Assembly: GCA_024635625.1 (NCBI GenBank)
Contig: JAGXIQ010000121.1
Span: 1 to 42,398 of the forward strand
Reading direction: 5' to 3'
Origin: Loktanella sp.
GTDB lineage: Bacteria > Pseudomonadota > Alphaproteobacteria > Rhodobacterales > Rhodobacteraceae
Length of the DNA stretch: 42,398 nt
Of this stretch, positions 8,196 to 16,609 are shown piece after piece; position 1 is the stretch's first letter; every line of letters begins with the position of its first letter. The notes beneath the pieces were generated by a model that searched no databases, was not told the origin of the DNA, and was given only the letters and a program-made list of their open reading frames with translations. The translations under genes were made by a program, and so were the position numbers.

Positions 8196-9074
8196 TCATT
8201 CGGCGGCCTTGCGACTTTGTTTGCGGGGTTCGTCAGGAATTGTTGCAGGGTCGGCGTCGCGGATCAGGCGATGATCGCCGGCAAGGCAGGTGAAGCGCCG
8301 GCCCTTCATGCGGCCGATCAGGGTCAACCCGACCTGCTGCGCGATCTCAACGCCCCAAGCGGTGAAACCAGAACGAGAGGCGAGGGTGGGGATGCCCATG
8401 AGGGCGGTTTTAATCACCATCTCGGATGTGAGGCGGCCAGTCGTGTAGAGGACTTTATCCGCAGGATTGACGCCTTCGGCGAACATCCAGCCTGCAATCT
8501 TGTCGACGGCGTTGTGGCGGCCGACGTCCTCCATATAGACCAGCGGCGTGTTGCCTTGGCACAGGACGGTGCCATGAATGGCGCCAGCCTCTAGGTAGAG
8601 GCTGGGCGTACGGGAAATGGTCGCGGCAAGGGTATAAAGATCCGAGGTTTTGACCGGCGTTTGTGGCAGTTGAAGATCTGCGAGGCCTTCCATCATGTCG
8701 CCGAAGACGGTGCCGACCGCGCAGCCAGAGGTGCGCGTTTTCTTTTGCAGCTTGGCCTCGTGGTTCGTTTCTACGGCGGTGCGGACCACGACAACCTCTA
8801 GCTCTTCGTCGTAGTCGATACCGGTGACAACGTCGTCAGCAGCGAGCATGCCCTGATTACGCAGGAATCCCAGCGCAAGATATGTCGGGTAGTCGCCGAT
8901 GGTCATCGCAGTCACGATTTCGCGGCTGTTCAGATAGATTGTCAGCGGTCGCTCTTCGACCACGCGCAATTCGACAGACGCGCCAGTTTGGTCGGTGCCC
9001 GTCACCGCGCGGGTCAGGCGCGGCAGGCCCGGCTGGGGCGCGATGATGTATGGAGTTTCAGTGAGGGTGGCCAA
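8196..9074 (-). CDS. fdhD: Formate dehydrogenase accessory sulfurtransferase FdhD, with an altered CxxC motif
   Basis: FdhD delivers sulfur from the cysteine desulfurase IscS to the molybdenum cofactor of formate dehydrogenase. The 292-residue protein shows the family blocks RPLTIYLNS, ALGFLRNQG, the cysteine segment, MEDVGRHNAVDKIAGW and TGRLTSEMVIK. The segment that is CxxC in E. coli FdhD reads SGCAVGT here, so Cys118 is kept and the second Cys is Gly121. The frame starts with TTG at 9074, supported by AAGGA seven bases upstream. It lies about 140 bp upstream of mobA on the same strand and 60 bp from divergent azlC, fitting the cofactor block. Confidence 0.88.
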   Translation of the reverse strand: MATLTETPYIIAPQPGLPRLTRAVTGTDQTGASVELRVVEERPLTIYLNSREIVTAMTIGDYPTYLALGFLRNQGMLAADDVVTGIDYDEELEVVVVRTAVETNHEAKLQKKTRTSGCAVGTVFGDMMEGLADLQLPQTPVKTSDLYTLAATISRTPSLYLEAGAIHGTVLCQGNTPLVYMEDVGRHNAVDKIAGWMFAEGVNPADKVLYTTGRLTSEMVIKTALMGIPTLASRSGFTAWGVEIAQQVGLTLIGRMKGRRFTCLAGDHRLIRDADPATIPDEPRKQSRKAAE

Positions 9075-9134
9075 TTGTCAATCCTTGGACGCGGGGGTAG
9101 GCAGGGCGCGATCCTTCAAAACTAGGCCAAACCC

Positions 9135-9830
9135 ATGACCGCTGCCACCGTGAAATCCGTTTATTGGCAAGGGCTGCGCGATGGTGCGCCCTTTGTGATC
9201 GTGGTCTTGCCATTCTCGCTGCTATTCGGTGTTGCCGCGACCGAGGCGGGGCTGACACTGGCGCAGGCAATGGGTTTTACCGTGCTGGTGATCGCGGGGG
9301 CCTCGCAGTTCGCGGCCTTACAAATGATGGTGGATCAGGCGGGGATTGCCTTGGTTTTGTTAGCCGCATTGGCAGTGAACCTGCGGATGGCGATGTATTC
9401 GGCGGCTTTGGTGCCGCATTTGGGGGCTGCGCCTTTGTGGCAGCGTGCTTTGGTGTCTTATTTATTGTTTGATCAGACCTATTTGGTCAGCGTGAAAGCC
9501 TATGATGAACGTCCCAGCCTGACGGTGCGCGAGAGGATTGCGTATTTCTTTGGAGTGGCGACACCTGTTACGCCGGTCTGGTGCGCCATGACGGGCGTTG
9601 GTGTGCTGGTCGGGGCCACTATCCCGCCGGCAATGGCACTTGATTTCGCGCTGCCGATCACCTTTCTCGCAATGGTCGCCCCGATGCTGCGCACGATGGC
9701 GCATGTGGCTGCGGCGGTGACATCGGTGGTGGTGGCTTTGTTGCTAATTGGATTGCCGTCGGGGTTCGGGCTTTTGATTGCGGCGGGCTGTGCCATGGCT
9801 GTCGGTGTCTTGGTAGAGGAGCGGACATGA
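9135..9830 (+). CDS. azlC: AzlC family branched-chain amino acid exporter, large subunit
   Basis: This 231-residue polytopic inner-membrane protein has the AzlC hallmarks: DGAPFVIVVLPFSLLFGV near the N-terminus, TVLVIAGASQFAALQMM, and NLRMAMYSAALVPHL, with about six to eight hydrophobic segments. AzlC pairs with a small AzlD subunit to export branched-chain amino acids or analogues. ATG 9135 was chosen because it gives the usual N-terminus. Its TGA overlaps the azlD start by 4 bp. The gene diverges from fdhD with only 60 bp between them. Confidence 0.9.
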   Translation: MTAATVKSVYWQGLRDGAPFVIVVLPFSLLFGVAATEAGLTLAQAMGFTVLVIAGASQFAALQMMVDQAGIALVLLAALAVNLRMAMYSAALVPHLGAAPLWQRALVSYLLFDQTYLVSVKAYDERPSLTVRERIAYFFGVATPVTPVWCAMTGVGVLVGATIPPAMALDFALPITFLAMVAPMLRTMAHVAAAVTSVVVALLLIGLPSGFGLLIAAGCAMAVGVLVEERT

Positions 9831-10162
9831 TTTATTCCAGCACAGAGATCTGGGGGATCATCGCGGCGCTGGCGGTTGGCACCTTCGTCATCCGGTTTTC
9901 ATTTCTCGGATTGATCGGCGATCGACCGATGCCATCCATCGTGCTGCGCTTGTTGCGCTATACCCCGGTCGCTGTGCTGCCGGGGCTGGTGGCCCCTTTG
10001 GTGCTATGGCCTGCTGCGACGGGCGGTCAGCCCGACGCCGTGCGATTGATCGCAGCGGTGGTGGCGCTGGCCGTAGGTCTTTGGACCCGTCAGGTGATCT
10101 GGGCAATTCTGGCTGGCTTTGGTGCGCTTTATATGGGTCTATTTGTAGCTGGCGTACTGTAG
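9827..10162 (+). CDS. azlD: AzlD family branched-chain amino acid exporter, small subunit
   Basis: This 111-residue membrane protein has about four hydrophobic segments and the AzlD motifs GTFVIRFSFL and LLRYTPVAVLPGLVAP. It starts at the ATG overlapping the azlC stop (ATGA), so the two subunits are translationally coupled. Length and order match the usual azlCD pair. The stop lies 4 bp from the end of the converging lipoprotein gene. Confidence 0.9.
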   Translation: MIYSSTEIWGIIAALAVGTFVIRFSFLGLIGDRPMPSIVLRLLRYTPVAVLPGLVAPLVLWPAATGGQPDAVRLIAAVVALAVGLWTRQVIWAILAGFGALYMGLFVAGVL

Positions 10163-10166
10163 CGAC

Positions 10167-10781
10167 TCAGCGCAGCTGCATTTCGATTTCTGCCAAGGCG
10201 AGCGCTTTGTTGTCGGGATCGTTTTCACGCCATTCGCGGGTCATGACGCCGGGCAGCTCGCCAAAAGCATTTGCGAGGGTATTGGGAAAAAATGTTCGCG
10301 GCAGGCCGTCAAATCCGGGTAATTGCCGCAGAATTCGCGAAGTCGCGTTAGTGCAGAACGATTGTGCAACCGGGCCGTAAGACAGCGCGAGGTTCAGGGC
10401 GCGTTCCGCCACTGCGTCGTTGACCCGTGCGGTTTGACCAAGCACGTAGAACGTCTCTCTTGCGTGGTAGCTGACGTAATACGATTCGACTTCTGGGGTG
10501 ACGCCGAAAAGAACGTCATTACGTTCCGCGATCGTCGAATGGCGAAAGCTACCGGCGGGGTCGAAGATGATGCGCTGGCTGGGGGCGTCGATGAGCAGGC
10601 TGCTATGCGCCCCGCCGCCCGACGACACGTTGCGCATTGTGAACAAAGTCAGCACGCGCGGACCAAGCCCCGCGAATCGCTTTGTGGCGATCATCGCGGG
10701 GGGCGATGACGTTTGTGGAGCGGAGCAGGCCGTGGCCGCCGCAAGCGGTAGCCCGAAGACCAGCGCGCGACGTGAGATCAT
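10167..10781 (-). CDS. Putative lipoprotein, possibly with a permuted papain-like (NlpC/YaeF-type) fold
   Basis: This 204-residue protein has an RR-containing signal (MISRRALVFGLPLAAATACS) with a lipobox-like AATAC, making Cys19 the likely lipidation site. I do not recognise the family by name. The body has GGGAHSSLLID (His59) early and SFCTNATSRIL (Cys143) late. In circularly permuted NlpC/P60-like hydrolases the catalytic His precedes the Cys in this way, with similar local sequences, so a cell-envelope amidase or acyltransferase role is possible but unproven. Its ATG shares one base with the TGA of the oxidase subunit gene upstream, so both are on one transcript. Confidence 0.6.
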   Translation of the reverse strand: MISRRALVFGLPLAAATACSAPQTSSPPAMIATKRFAGLGPRVLTLFTMRNVSSGGGAHSSLLIDAPSQRIIFDPAGSFRHSTIAERNDVLFGVTPEVESYYVSYHARETFYVLGQTARVNDAVAERALNLALSYGPVAQSFCTNATSRILRQLPGFDGLPRTFFPNTLANAFGELPGVMTREWRENDPDNKALALAEIEMQLR

Positions 10782-10915
10782 CAGCCGTTGACGAGCGCGA
10801 GCAAGATCAAGAAAACAATGATGCCGATGGTGCCGCGCGAGACGAACCAGATAAAACTGTCGAAGGTCTTTTCCTGACCGGTGATGTCCATTTCGCCGTG
10901 CTTGTGGTCTGCCAT
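10781..10915 (-). CDS. aa3-type cytochrome c oxidase subunit IV (44 residues)
   Basis: A short frame reads MADHKHGEMDITGQEKTF, then a single transmembrane helix ending in LALVNG. The HGEMDIT...EKTFDSFIWF pattern followed by one helix is that of the small bacterial subunit IV of aa3-type oxidase (Pfam COX4_pro_2), a peripheral one-helix subunit of about 45 residues. AAGGAT precedes ATG 10915. It is not next to the main oxidase genes, which is common for this subunit. Its stop and the lipoprotein start overlap (TGATG). Confidence 0.85.
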   Translation of the reverse strand: MADHKHGEMDITGQEKTFDSFIWFVSRGTIGIIVFLILLALVNG

Positions 10916-11042
10916 TTGGGTCATCCTTGCTGAACGTGTTGGCCCGTCCTAGCCGATTGCCTTGGGCCTGTCACGCCCCCGTGCGCGGGGTTTGGTGTCG
11001 CAGTTGCGGTCAGTGTGCTGATTGTGCGAACCGACTTAGGCC

Positions 11043-12404
11043 TTACCGCAGTGCATTAATGCAATCAGGGTCGAAGGCAGTGCCTCTGTCGGGTCCAAGG
11101 ATGGCGAAGACATCGTTGAAGGGTATCGCGGCGCGATAAGGACGTGCGGCCGACAAGGCGTCGAAAGCGTCGGCTTCGGTCACAATGCGCACCTCAGCGC
11201 TAAGTTGTTCGGCCGAAAGACCATTCGGGTAGCCTTTTCCATCCAGACGTTCGTGGTGGTTGCAGGCGATTGGGGCGATATCGGCGAAGGCCCTGATCCG
11301 CGACAGGATCGTCGATCCTGTCGTGGGATGGGTGCGGATTGCTTTCCATTCGGCGGCGTCCAGTTTTCCGGGTTTGTCCAGGAACTGGTTGCTGACGGCC
11401 AATTTGCCCAAATCATGCAGCACCGCGCCGCAGCCAGCGGCGATGCGGCGCGGAATAGCCCAATTGTTCGGCGATGATGTCGGCATATAACGTGACGCGG
11501 GCCGAATGGTCGGCGGTAAAGCTGCTTCTGGCATCAAAAACGTCGGAAAATGCCTGCGCAATATCATCGAGGTAACCTTCATCGACATGCGTCGACCGTT
11601 GGCCAGACGGTAAGGCAAAGACAGTCGCAGCGAGCGAATCTGAGGTCAAGTCAGCCCAAAAACCGGGATCGACGGCAAGCCGTTCAAAAATGGCAACGAG
11701 GCTAGGATCGAACCATGTGCCCGCCCGCTGGCGGATTTCGCGAAGGGCGGCCTTACGGCCACCTTCGGTATGAAAAATGTTGATGACCTGGCTAAGAAGA
11801 GCGATTTGGGCGTTCAAAGGAATAGTGTTACCGATCCGCTGTTCGGGCTTGCCGGTTCCATTCCAGTGTTCATCATGGTTGCGAATGCCATCTTGCACTT
11901 GGGTGGAAAAGCGCATCTTGGCAGCGATATCGGCACCACGATGGCAGCGCGTCTCAATCAGCTCTTGTGCGATATCCCCAGCGTTTTTCAGGATGTTAAC
12001 GATCGCCCGAATACGTTCGGACAGGCCGGATTCAAGGCCTGTCTTGGCAAAAACAAAGCGTAGGGCGGCGGTCAGGCTGCCGTCGATTGTCTTGAAATCG
12101 CGTTTGAACGTCAGATCATCCGCAAGGTAAAGCGCACAGACTCGCGCGGCGTTGGACGAGCAGCCGAGATCCTTAAGCAGTAACGTGTAATAAAGGTCAT
12201 CCATGGCCGTCGCGGACAAATCCAACCTGTCGCCAATGCGCGTGCCGATGTAACAGCAGCGTACGCAATGACCGGGGGACTGCCCATCTGTCAGGTCAAG
12301 GGCATGTGACAATGGCCCAAGGATATCGGCAAGGCGCAGACCGCTGTAAAGGGCGTCACGCTGTAAAGGGCGTCAGGGGCAAAGGGCGTGGCATGATACA
12401 TCAT
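11043..12404 (-). pseudogene. HD-GYP domain protein gene, disrupted by a 17-bp tandem duplication and a second frameshift
   Basis: Two overlapping minus-strand frames together make one HD-GYP protein of about 447 residues. Piece one (12312 to 11413) has a degenerate first HD region (YYTLLLKDLGCSSNAAR), then HDEHWNGTGKPEQ and HSARVTLYADIIAEQLG. Piece two (from about 11460 to 11043) resumes with AVLHDLGKLAVSNQFLDKPGKL and the GYP motif HHERLDGKGYPNGLS. The frames switch between EQLG and LHDLGK. Near the 5' end a perfect 17-bp tandem duplication throws the frame off: with one copy removed, ATG 12404 reads MMYHATPFAPDALYSGLRL and runs into piece one. Intact HD-GYP proteins hydrolyse cyclic di-GMP. 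As sequenced no full-length product is possible, though a TTG at 12312 could start a fragment. Confidence 0.85.
12342..12375. repeat. Perfect 17-bp tandem duplication inside the HD-GYP pseudogene
   Basis: CGCTGTAAAGGGCGTCA occurs twice head to tail (12342-12358 and 12359-12375). Because 17 is not a multiple of three, it shifts the frame of the gene and brings in an early stop; removal of one unit restores a continuous N-terminus. Confidence 0.95.
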
Positions 12405-12439
12405 GGCGCACCCTGAACCGTCCACACCTTAAGGATGTG

Positions 12440-13465
12440 TCATACCGTTGATTGATAATACCACGCATTGTTAGTACCCAAGCTACGCTTGGCACGTCCC
12501 GTGCGGTGAAGGTAGTTTAGGTGTGCCACTGCTTCGACAATAGCGAGGCCGTAAACCTCTGGCCCGATGGTGCGCTTAAAGAGTGGGGCAAAGCAATCAT
12601 GGGCGGTTCGTGGTGTGGCGATATGAACCGCGAGCCTGTCGAGGGCGGCGTGATGGTTCTCGATCATCTGCGAGAGGCGTAGGGGTAGCCCCGTGTAAGG
12701 CAGTTTGTGGCCGCCAAGAATAAGCTGTTCAGCATGGGCATGAGGTCGAAACCGAGTGCAACTTGCGATCCAGTCGCCGACAGGGTCGGCGTTGGGTTCC
12801 GTTGGGTAGACACCCAAGTTCGGACTGATCGAGAGCAGAAGTTGATCGCCGCCAAGGACGACGGCGTCATCACGGGACCAAAAAGTTGCATGCTCTGGTG
12901 CGTGACCGTCACCCATGCGGATGTCCCACGTGCGACCGCCCATTTGGATCGTGTCGCCCTCGGCCAAACGGGTAAAGCCCAAAGGCAATGGGTGCACGCA
13001 GTCGGCAAAATTGAACGGACGTTCAGATCGGCGGCGGGTCAGGATATCCGCGTCCATCCCGGCGCGTTCCCAAAAGGTGATCTGGGCTGCAGTGGCTGTA
13101 TCTTGTGCATCTAGCGTCAACATGCGCGCCATCAGCCAAGCAGTGCGCGGCATAAAAAGTTCGGCGCCACGTTCGATGAACCAGCCAGCCAGGCCCACGT
13201 GGTCGGGGTGGTGGTGTGTCACGATCAGTCGTTTAACGGGTTTGCCTGCCAGCGGGCCAGACAGAAGATCAGCCCACAGGGCGCGGGTCTTGGCGCTGTC
13301 GAAACCAGTGTCGATTACGGTCCAACTGTCGCCATCGTCAATTGCATAGATATTGACGTGGTCCAGCGCCATCGGCAGCGGCAAGCGCATCCACAAGATG
13401 CCGGGGGCGACCGTTGTGGCGGTGCCGGGGGCGGGGGGATCGGGAAAGGGTGTTGTGATCTTCAT
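12440..13465 (-). CDS. MBL-fold metallo-hydrolase (LACTB2/glyoxalase II-like)
   Basis: This 341-residue protein has the metal-binding motif THHHPDHVGLAG (HxHxDH), then GDGHAPEHATFW with a further His, VVLGGDQLLLSISPN with the bridging Asp, and LILGGHKLPYTG with the final His. All five usual metal ligands are therefore present. The C-terminal extension of about 90 residues with a helical layout suits LACTB2-like hydrolases that cleave thioesters or RNA; the substrate is unknown. ATG 13465 was chosen because the longer in-frame start lies in poorly coding sequence that carries a dispersed element. It diverges from sqdB with about 240 bp between. Confidence 0.85.
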   Translation of the reverse strand: MKITTPFPDPPAPGTATTVAPGILWMRLPLPMALDHVNIYAIDDGDSWTVIDTGFDSAKTRALWADLLSGPLAGKPVKRLIVTHHHPDHVGLAGWFIERGAELFMPRTAWLMARMLTLDAQDTATAAQITFWERAGMDADILTRRRSERPFNFADCVHPLPLGFTRLAEGDTIQMGGRTWDIRMGDGHAPEHATFWSRDDAVVLGGDQLLLSISPNLGVYPTEPNADPVGDWIASCTRFRPHAHAEQLILGGHKLPYTGLPLRLSQMIENHHAALDRLAVHIATPRTAHDCFAPLFKRTIGPEVYGLAIVEAVAHLNYLHRTGRAKRSLGTNNAWYYQSTV

Positions 13466-13512
13466 GGGTCCGGGGTGACGGAAATCGAACGCATGGTAAA
13501 GGGGCGGTAGGA

Positions 13513-13557
13513 CGGCGTTGTTGCCCGCGGGACGGCAATGCACCCCGCCCACCGTCC
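13513..13557 (-). repeat. Copy 2 of the dispersed element upstream of mobA and the MBL hydrolase gene
   Basis: On the minus strand it reads GGACGGTGGGCGG (13545-13557), then a variable spacer, then GGCAACAACGCCG (13513-13525). It matches the copy at 8069-8113 with equal overall length, and lies about 50 bp ahead of the hydrolase start. It may be part of the 5' untranslated leader. Confidence 0.55.
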
Positions 13558-13709
13558 TTTCACCCTTGCCTGATGGGGGCTTTGACGGTCTTCGGCGGGT
13601 CCTCGCGCCTTTGACCCTTCGCTTTGGATCAAATCTGGTGAGCAGGGACAAGACGCGTCATACCTTCGTCATGTGAGAAAGCCAGCGTCCCGATCAAGGA
13701 GGATACATC

Positions 13710-14930
13710 ATGAAAATTGCAATTCTGGGTGGGGATGGTTTTGTCGGGTGGCCGACGACCTTGCACCTGTCTGATCAGGGGCACGAGGTGCATGTGATCG
13801 ACAACCTCTCTCGTCGGTGGATCGATGCAGAACTAGGAGTGCAGTCGTTGACGCCGATGGATTCAATACAGGAGCGCTGCCGCATCTGGCACGACCTGAC
13901 GGGGCGGCGCATACATTTTCATCTGTTAGATCTGGCGCAGGAATACGAGCGGTTGAAAGCGTGGCTGGGTGATCACAAGCCGGACGTTGTGATCCATTTT
14001 GCCGAACAGCGTGCCGCACCCTATTCGATGAAAACTGACCGCCATAAGGTCTATACCGTCAACAACAACATCAATGCGACGCATAACCTGCTGGCGGCTT
14101 TGGTGGAAACAAACATCGATGCTCATGTGATCCACTTGGGAACGATGGGCGTCTATGGCTATTCCAGTGTCGGGGCGGCGATCCCCGAAGGTTATCTGGA
14201 TGTTACCGTAGAGACGTTGGACGGCAGCAAGGCAGAGCAGGAAATCCTGTATCCGACGAAGCCCGGGTCGGTCTATCACATGACTAAGAGCATGGATCAG
14301 ATACTGTTCCAGTTTTACGCACAGAACGATGGTTTGCGGATCACCGACCTGCATCAAGGCATCGTTTGGGGCACCCATACGGCGCAGACCCGGCGGCATG
14401 ATCAACTGATTAACCGGTTCGATTACGATGGCGACTATGGGACGGTGCTGAACCGTTTCTTGATCCAGGCAGCCATCGGCTATCCACTGACAGTGCATGG
14501 CACCGGCGGGCAGACACGGGCGTTCATCCATATTCAGGACTCGGTGCGTTGTATCGAACTTGCAATGCTGGATGCACCCAAGGCAGGCGAGCGGGTGCGG
14601 ATCTTTAACCAGATGACAGAAACGCATCGCGTGCGCGATCTGGCCGCGCTGATCGCGGGGCTGACCGGGGCAGAAGTTTTGAACTTGCCGAACCCGCGCA
14701 AGGAGGCCGCAGAAAACGATCTGGTTGTTCGCAACGCGCAGTTTTTGGCGCTGGGCCTGAACCCCACGACGCTCGCTGACGGGCTGCTGGAGGAGGTTGT
14801 CGAGGTGGCGCGGAGGTATGCACACCGGATCGACCGCAGCCGGGTGCCCGCAGTGTCCGCATGGACACGTGATCTGGCCGAGAAGGTAGAGCATGATCCA
14901 GAGGGCAAGAAGCTCCGCTCTGTCTCATGA
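13710..14930 (+). CDS. sqdB: UDP-sulfoquinovose synthase SqdB
   Basis: SqdB joins sulfite to UDP-glucose to give UDP-sulfoquinovose, the head-group donor for the sulfolipid SQDG. The 406-residue protein has the NAD-binding GGDGFVGW at the N-terminus, DNLSRRWIDAELG, HFAEQRAAPYSM and the catalytic Tyr/Lys in SVYHMTKSMD, followed by GIVWGTHTAQT, all typical of the SQD1/SqdB branch of short-chain epimerases. Its length is normal. A strong AAGGAGG precedes ATG 13710. The stop overlaps the sqdD start by 4 bp, so sqdB, sqdD and sqdC form a coupled operon. No sqdA-type acyltransferase is visible here. Confidence 0.93.
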   Translation: MKIAILGGDGFVGWPTTLHLSDQGHEVHVIDNLSRRWIDAELGVQSLTPMDSIQERCRIWHDLTGRRIHFHLLDLAQEYERLKAWLGDHKPDVVIHFAEQRAAPYSMKTDRHKVYTVNNNINATHNLLAALVETNIDAHVIHLGTMGVYGYSSVGAAIPEGYLDVTVETLDGSKAEQEILYPTKPGSVYHMTKSMDQILFQFYAQNDGLRITDLHQGIVWGTHTAQTRRHDQLINRFDYDGDYGTVLNRFLIQAAIGYPLTVHGTGGQTRAFIHIQDSVRCIELAMLDAPKAGERVRIFNQMTETHRVRDLAALIAGLTGAEVLNLPNPRKEAAENDLVVRNAQFLALGLNPTTLADGLLEEVVEVARRYAHRIDRSRVPAVSAWTRDLAEKVEHDPEGKKLRSVS

Positions 14931-15733
14931 GCGGTTGCGCCTATGTGACCCTTGTCACCAACGCGGATTTCGCGCGAGGGGCGGGGGCGTTAGTCCGTTC
15001 CCTGCGGTTAAGCGGGACCGGGGCGGATATTGTCGTGATGCATACAGGTGGCGTCACTGACGCTGATCTGGCGCCACTGGTCGCGCGGGGTGCGCGGCTG
15101 GTAGCGGTTGATTTGTTGGAAACATCTGACGCCTTCAACTTGGCCCACGACCGGGCAACGCTGCATGGCAAAGTGCCGTTCACGAAGGGCAACAAGCCCG
15201 CGTTTCATACGCCGCTGGATAATTTTGCTAAGCTGCGGCTGTGGCAGTTAGACTATGCCCGCGTGGTGTTTCTGGATGCCGATACGCTGGTGCTGCGCAA
15301 TTGCGACCGCTTGTTCGACTATCCCGAATTCTGCGCCGCGCCTAATGTTTATGAAGGGCTGGGGGATTTCCATCGGATGAATTCTGGCGTGTTCACGGCG
15401 CGACCTGACGCGGTAACATTTGATGCGATGATGGCACGGCTGAATGTCCCCGGCGCGTTCTGGCCGCGCACTGACCAAAGCTTTCTACAGGCGTTTTTTC
15501 CCGACTGGCATGGTTTGCCAGTCTTCTACAACATGCTGCAATACGTCTGGTTCAACATGCCCGACCTCTGGCGGTGGGAAGATATCCATGTGCTGCACTA
15601 TCAATACGAAAAGCCGTGGCAGACAGATCACCCACGTGCAGCCCAACTAAGGCCCCTGATCGCCCTGTGGGAGGCCTATGCAGGGGATGGACCCCCGCCA
15701 CAACTTGCCGATCTGGCGGGGCCTTCGGCGTGA
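14927..15733 (+). CDS. sqdD: Glycogenin-like glycosyltransferase SqdD (GT8 family)
   Basis: This 268-residue GT8 glycosyltransferase has YVTLVTNADFARGA at the start, FLDADTLVLRN with the metal-binding DxD near residue 115, and MNSGVFTARPD plus FPDWHGLPVFYN later, the glycogenin pattern. In Rhodobacter sphaeroides the glycogenin-like SqdD is needed for transfer of sulfoquinovose from UDP-sulfoquinovose, and its mutant accumulates the nucleotide sugar. The ATG overlaps the sqdB stop, and its own TGA overlaps the GTG of the next gene. It is soluble by appearance and presumably acts at the inner face of the membrane. Confidence 0.85.
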   Translation: MSGCAYVTLVTNADFARGAGALVRSLRLSGTGADIVVMHTGGVTDADLAPLVARGARLVAVDLLETSDAFNLAHDRATLHGKVPFTKGNKPAFHTPLDNFAKLRLWQLDYARVVFLDADTLVLRNCDRLFDYPEFCAAPNVYEGLGDFHRMNSGVFTARPDAVTFDAMMARLNVPGAFWPRTDQSFLQAFFPDWHGLPVFYNMLQYVWFNMPDLWRWEDIHVLHYQYEKPWQTDHPRAAQLRPLIALWEAYAGDGPPPQLADLAGPSA

Positions 15734-16605
15734 AAATTGCTGTGACAGGGGCGACGGGCATCGTCGGCCATGCCATTGCCGGACATCTGTCACAGCGCGG
15801 TCATGCAGTGACGGCACTGGGCCGTAGGCGGGCAGCATTGCCCGGGGTGGCATTCACACAATACGACATGACTAAAGCTTCGCCCGATTTGGAAGGCTTC
15901 GACGCGCTGGTCCATGCGGCGTTTTCACACGTGCCGGGACAGTATCGCGGCGGCGAAGGGGACGATCCAGAGGGTTTTTTGCGGATCAACCTTGAAGGAA
16001 CGCTGCGGTTGTTTGCGAATGCGCGGGACTGTGGTGTGGGGCGAATGCTTTTCCTGTCGTCGCGGGCGGTCTACGATGGTTACCCGGTGGGCACAGTATT
16101 GGTCGACGGCATGCCTGCGCGACCCGAAAGTCTTTATGGACGGGTAAAGGCAGAGGTTGAGGATGCACTGGCATCCATGGCGGGTCCGGGGTTGGCGGTA
16201 GCAAGTTTACGAGCGACTGGCGTTTACGGCGTTGCGGCCCCCGGGCAGCAGGACAAATGGGCCGATATTTTCGCAGCCGTCGAGCGTGGAGATGTGCTCG
16301 CGCCAAGAGTAGGAACCGAAGTCCACGGCGATGATTTGGCAGCTGCGGCGAACTTGCTGTTGCAGGTTGAGGCAGCGACACTTGGGCCTGTGACGTTCAA
16401 TATCTCGGATATTTTGCTGGATCGGCGCGACCTGTTGGCGACCTATTCAAAGGTCACTGGTCGTGCTGTGTCGTTGCCCACACGGGCTGACGACGGGCTG
16501 GTAAGTGTCATGACGTGCAACCGGCTGCGTGCTTTGGGATGGCTGCCGCGGGGGATGGATGGTGTGCGGGATGCTATTATCAATGGCGTAACCCGCACGC
16601 ACTGA
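15730..16605 (+). CDS. sqdC: NAD-dependent epimerase/reductase SqdC, sulfolipid biosynthesis
   Basis: This 291-residue short-chain dehydrogenase starts with GTG at 15730, which overlaps the sqdD stop (GTGA). The Rossmann motif VTGATGIVGHAIAGHL opens the protein, and SSRAVYDG and SLYGRVKAE give the Ser and Tyr/Lys catalytic positions. In R. sphaeroides loss of SqdC leads to accumulation of sulfoquinovosyl-dihydroxyacetone, so a reductase role in head-group assembly has been suggested; the assignment here rests on operon position as much as on sequence. A longer in-frame start at 15574 lies wholly inside sqdD. The gene converges on glpK, with 4 bp between stops. Confidence 0.75.
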   Translation: MKIAVTGATGIVGHAIAGHLSQRGHAVTALGRRRAALPGVAFTQYDMTKASPDLEGFDALVHAAFSHVPGQYRGGEGDDPEGFLRINLEGTLRLFANARDCGVGRMLFLSSRAVYDGYPVGTVLVDGMPARPESLYGRVKAEVEDALASMAGPGLAVASLRATGVYGVAAPGQQDKWADIFAAVERGDVLAPRVGTEVHGDDLAAAANLLLQVEAATLGPVTFNISDILLDRRDLLATYSKVTGRAVSLPTRADDGLVSVMTCNRLRALGWLPRGMDGVRDAIINGVTRTH

Positions 16606-16609
16606 TTAA

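Noticed and set aside
12342..12375. GTAAAG cores in the 17-bp tandem repeat as relatives of the candidate transposon end at 37724
   Set aside because: Only six bases are shared, the spacing differs and the repeat is explained by duplication inside a coding sequence.
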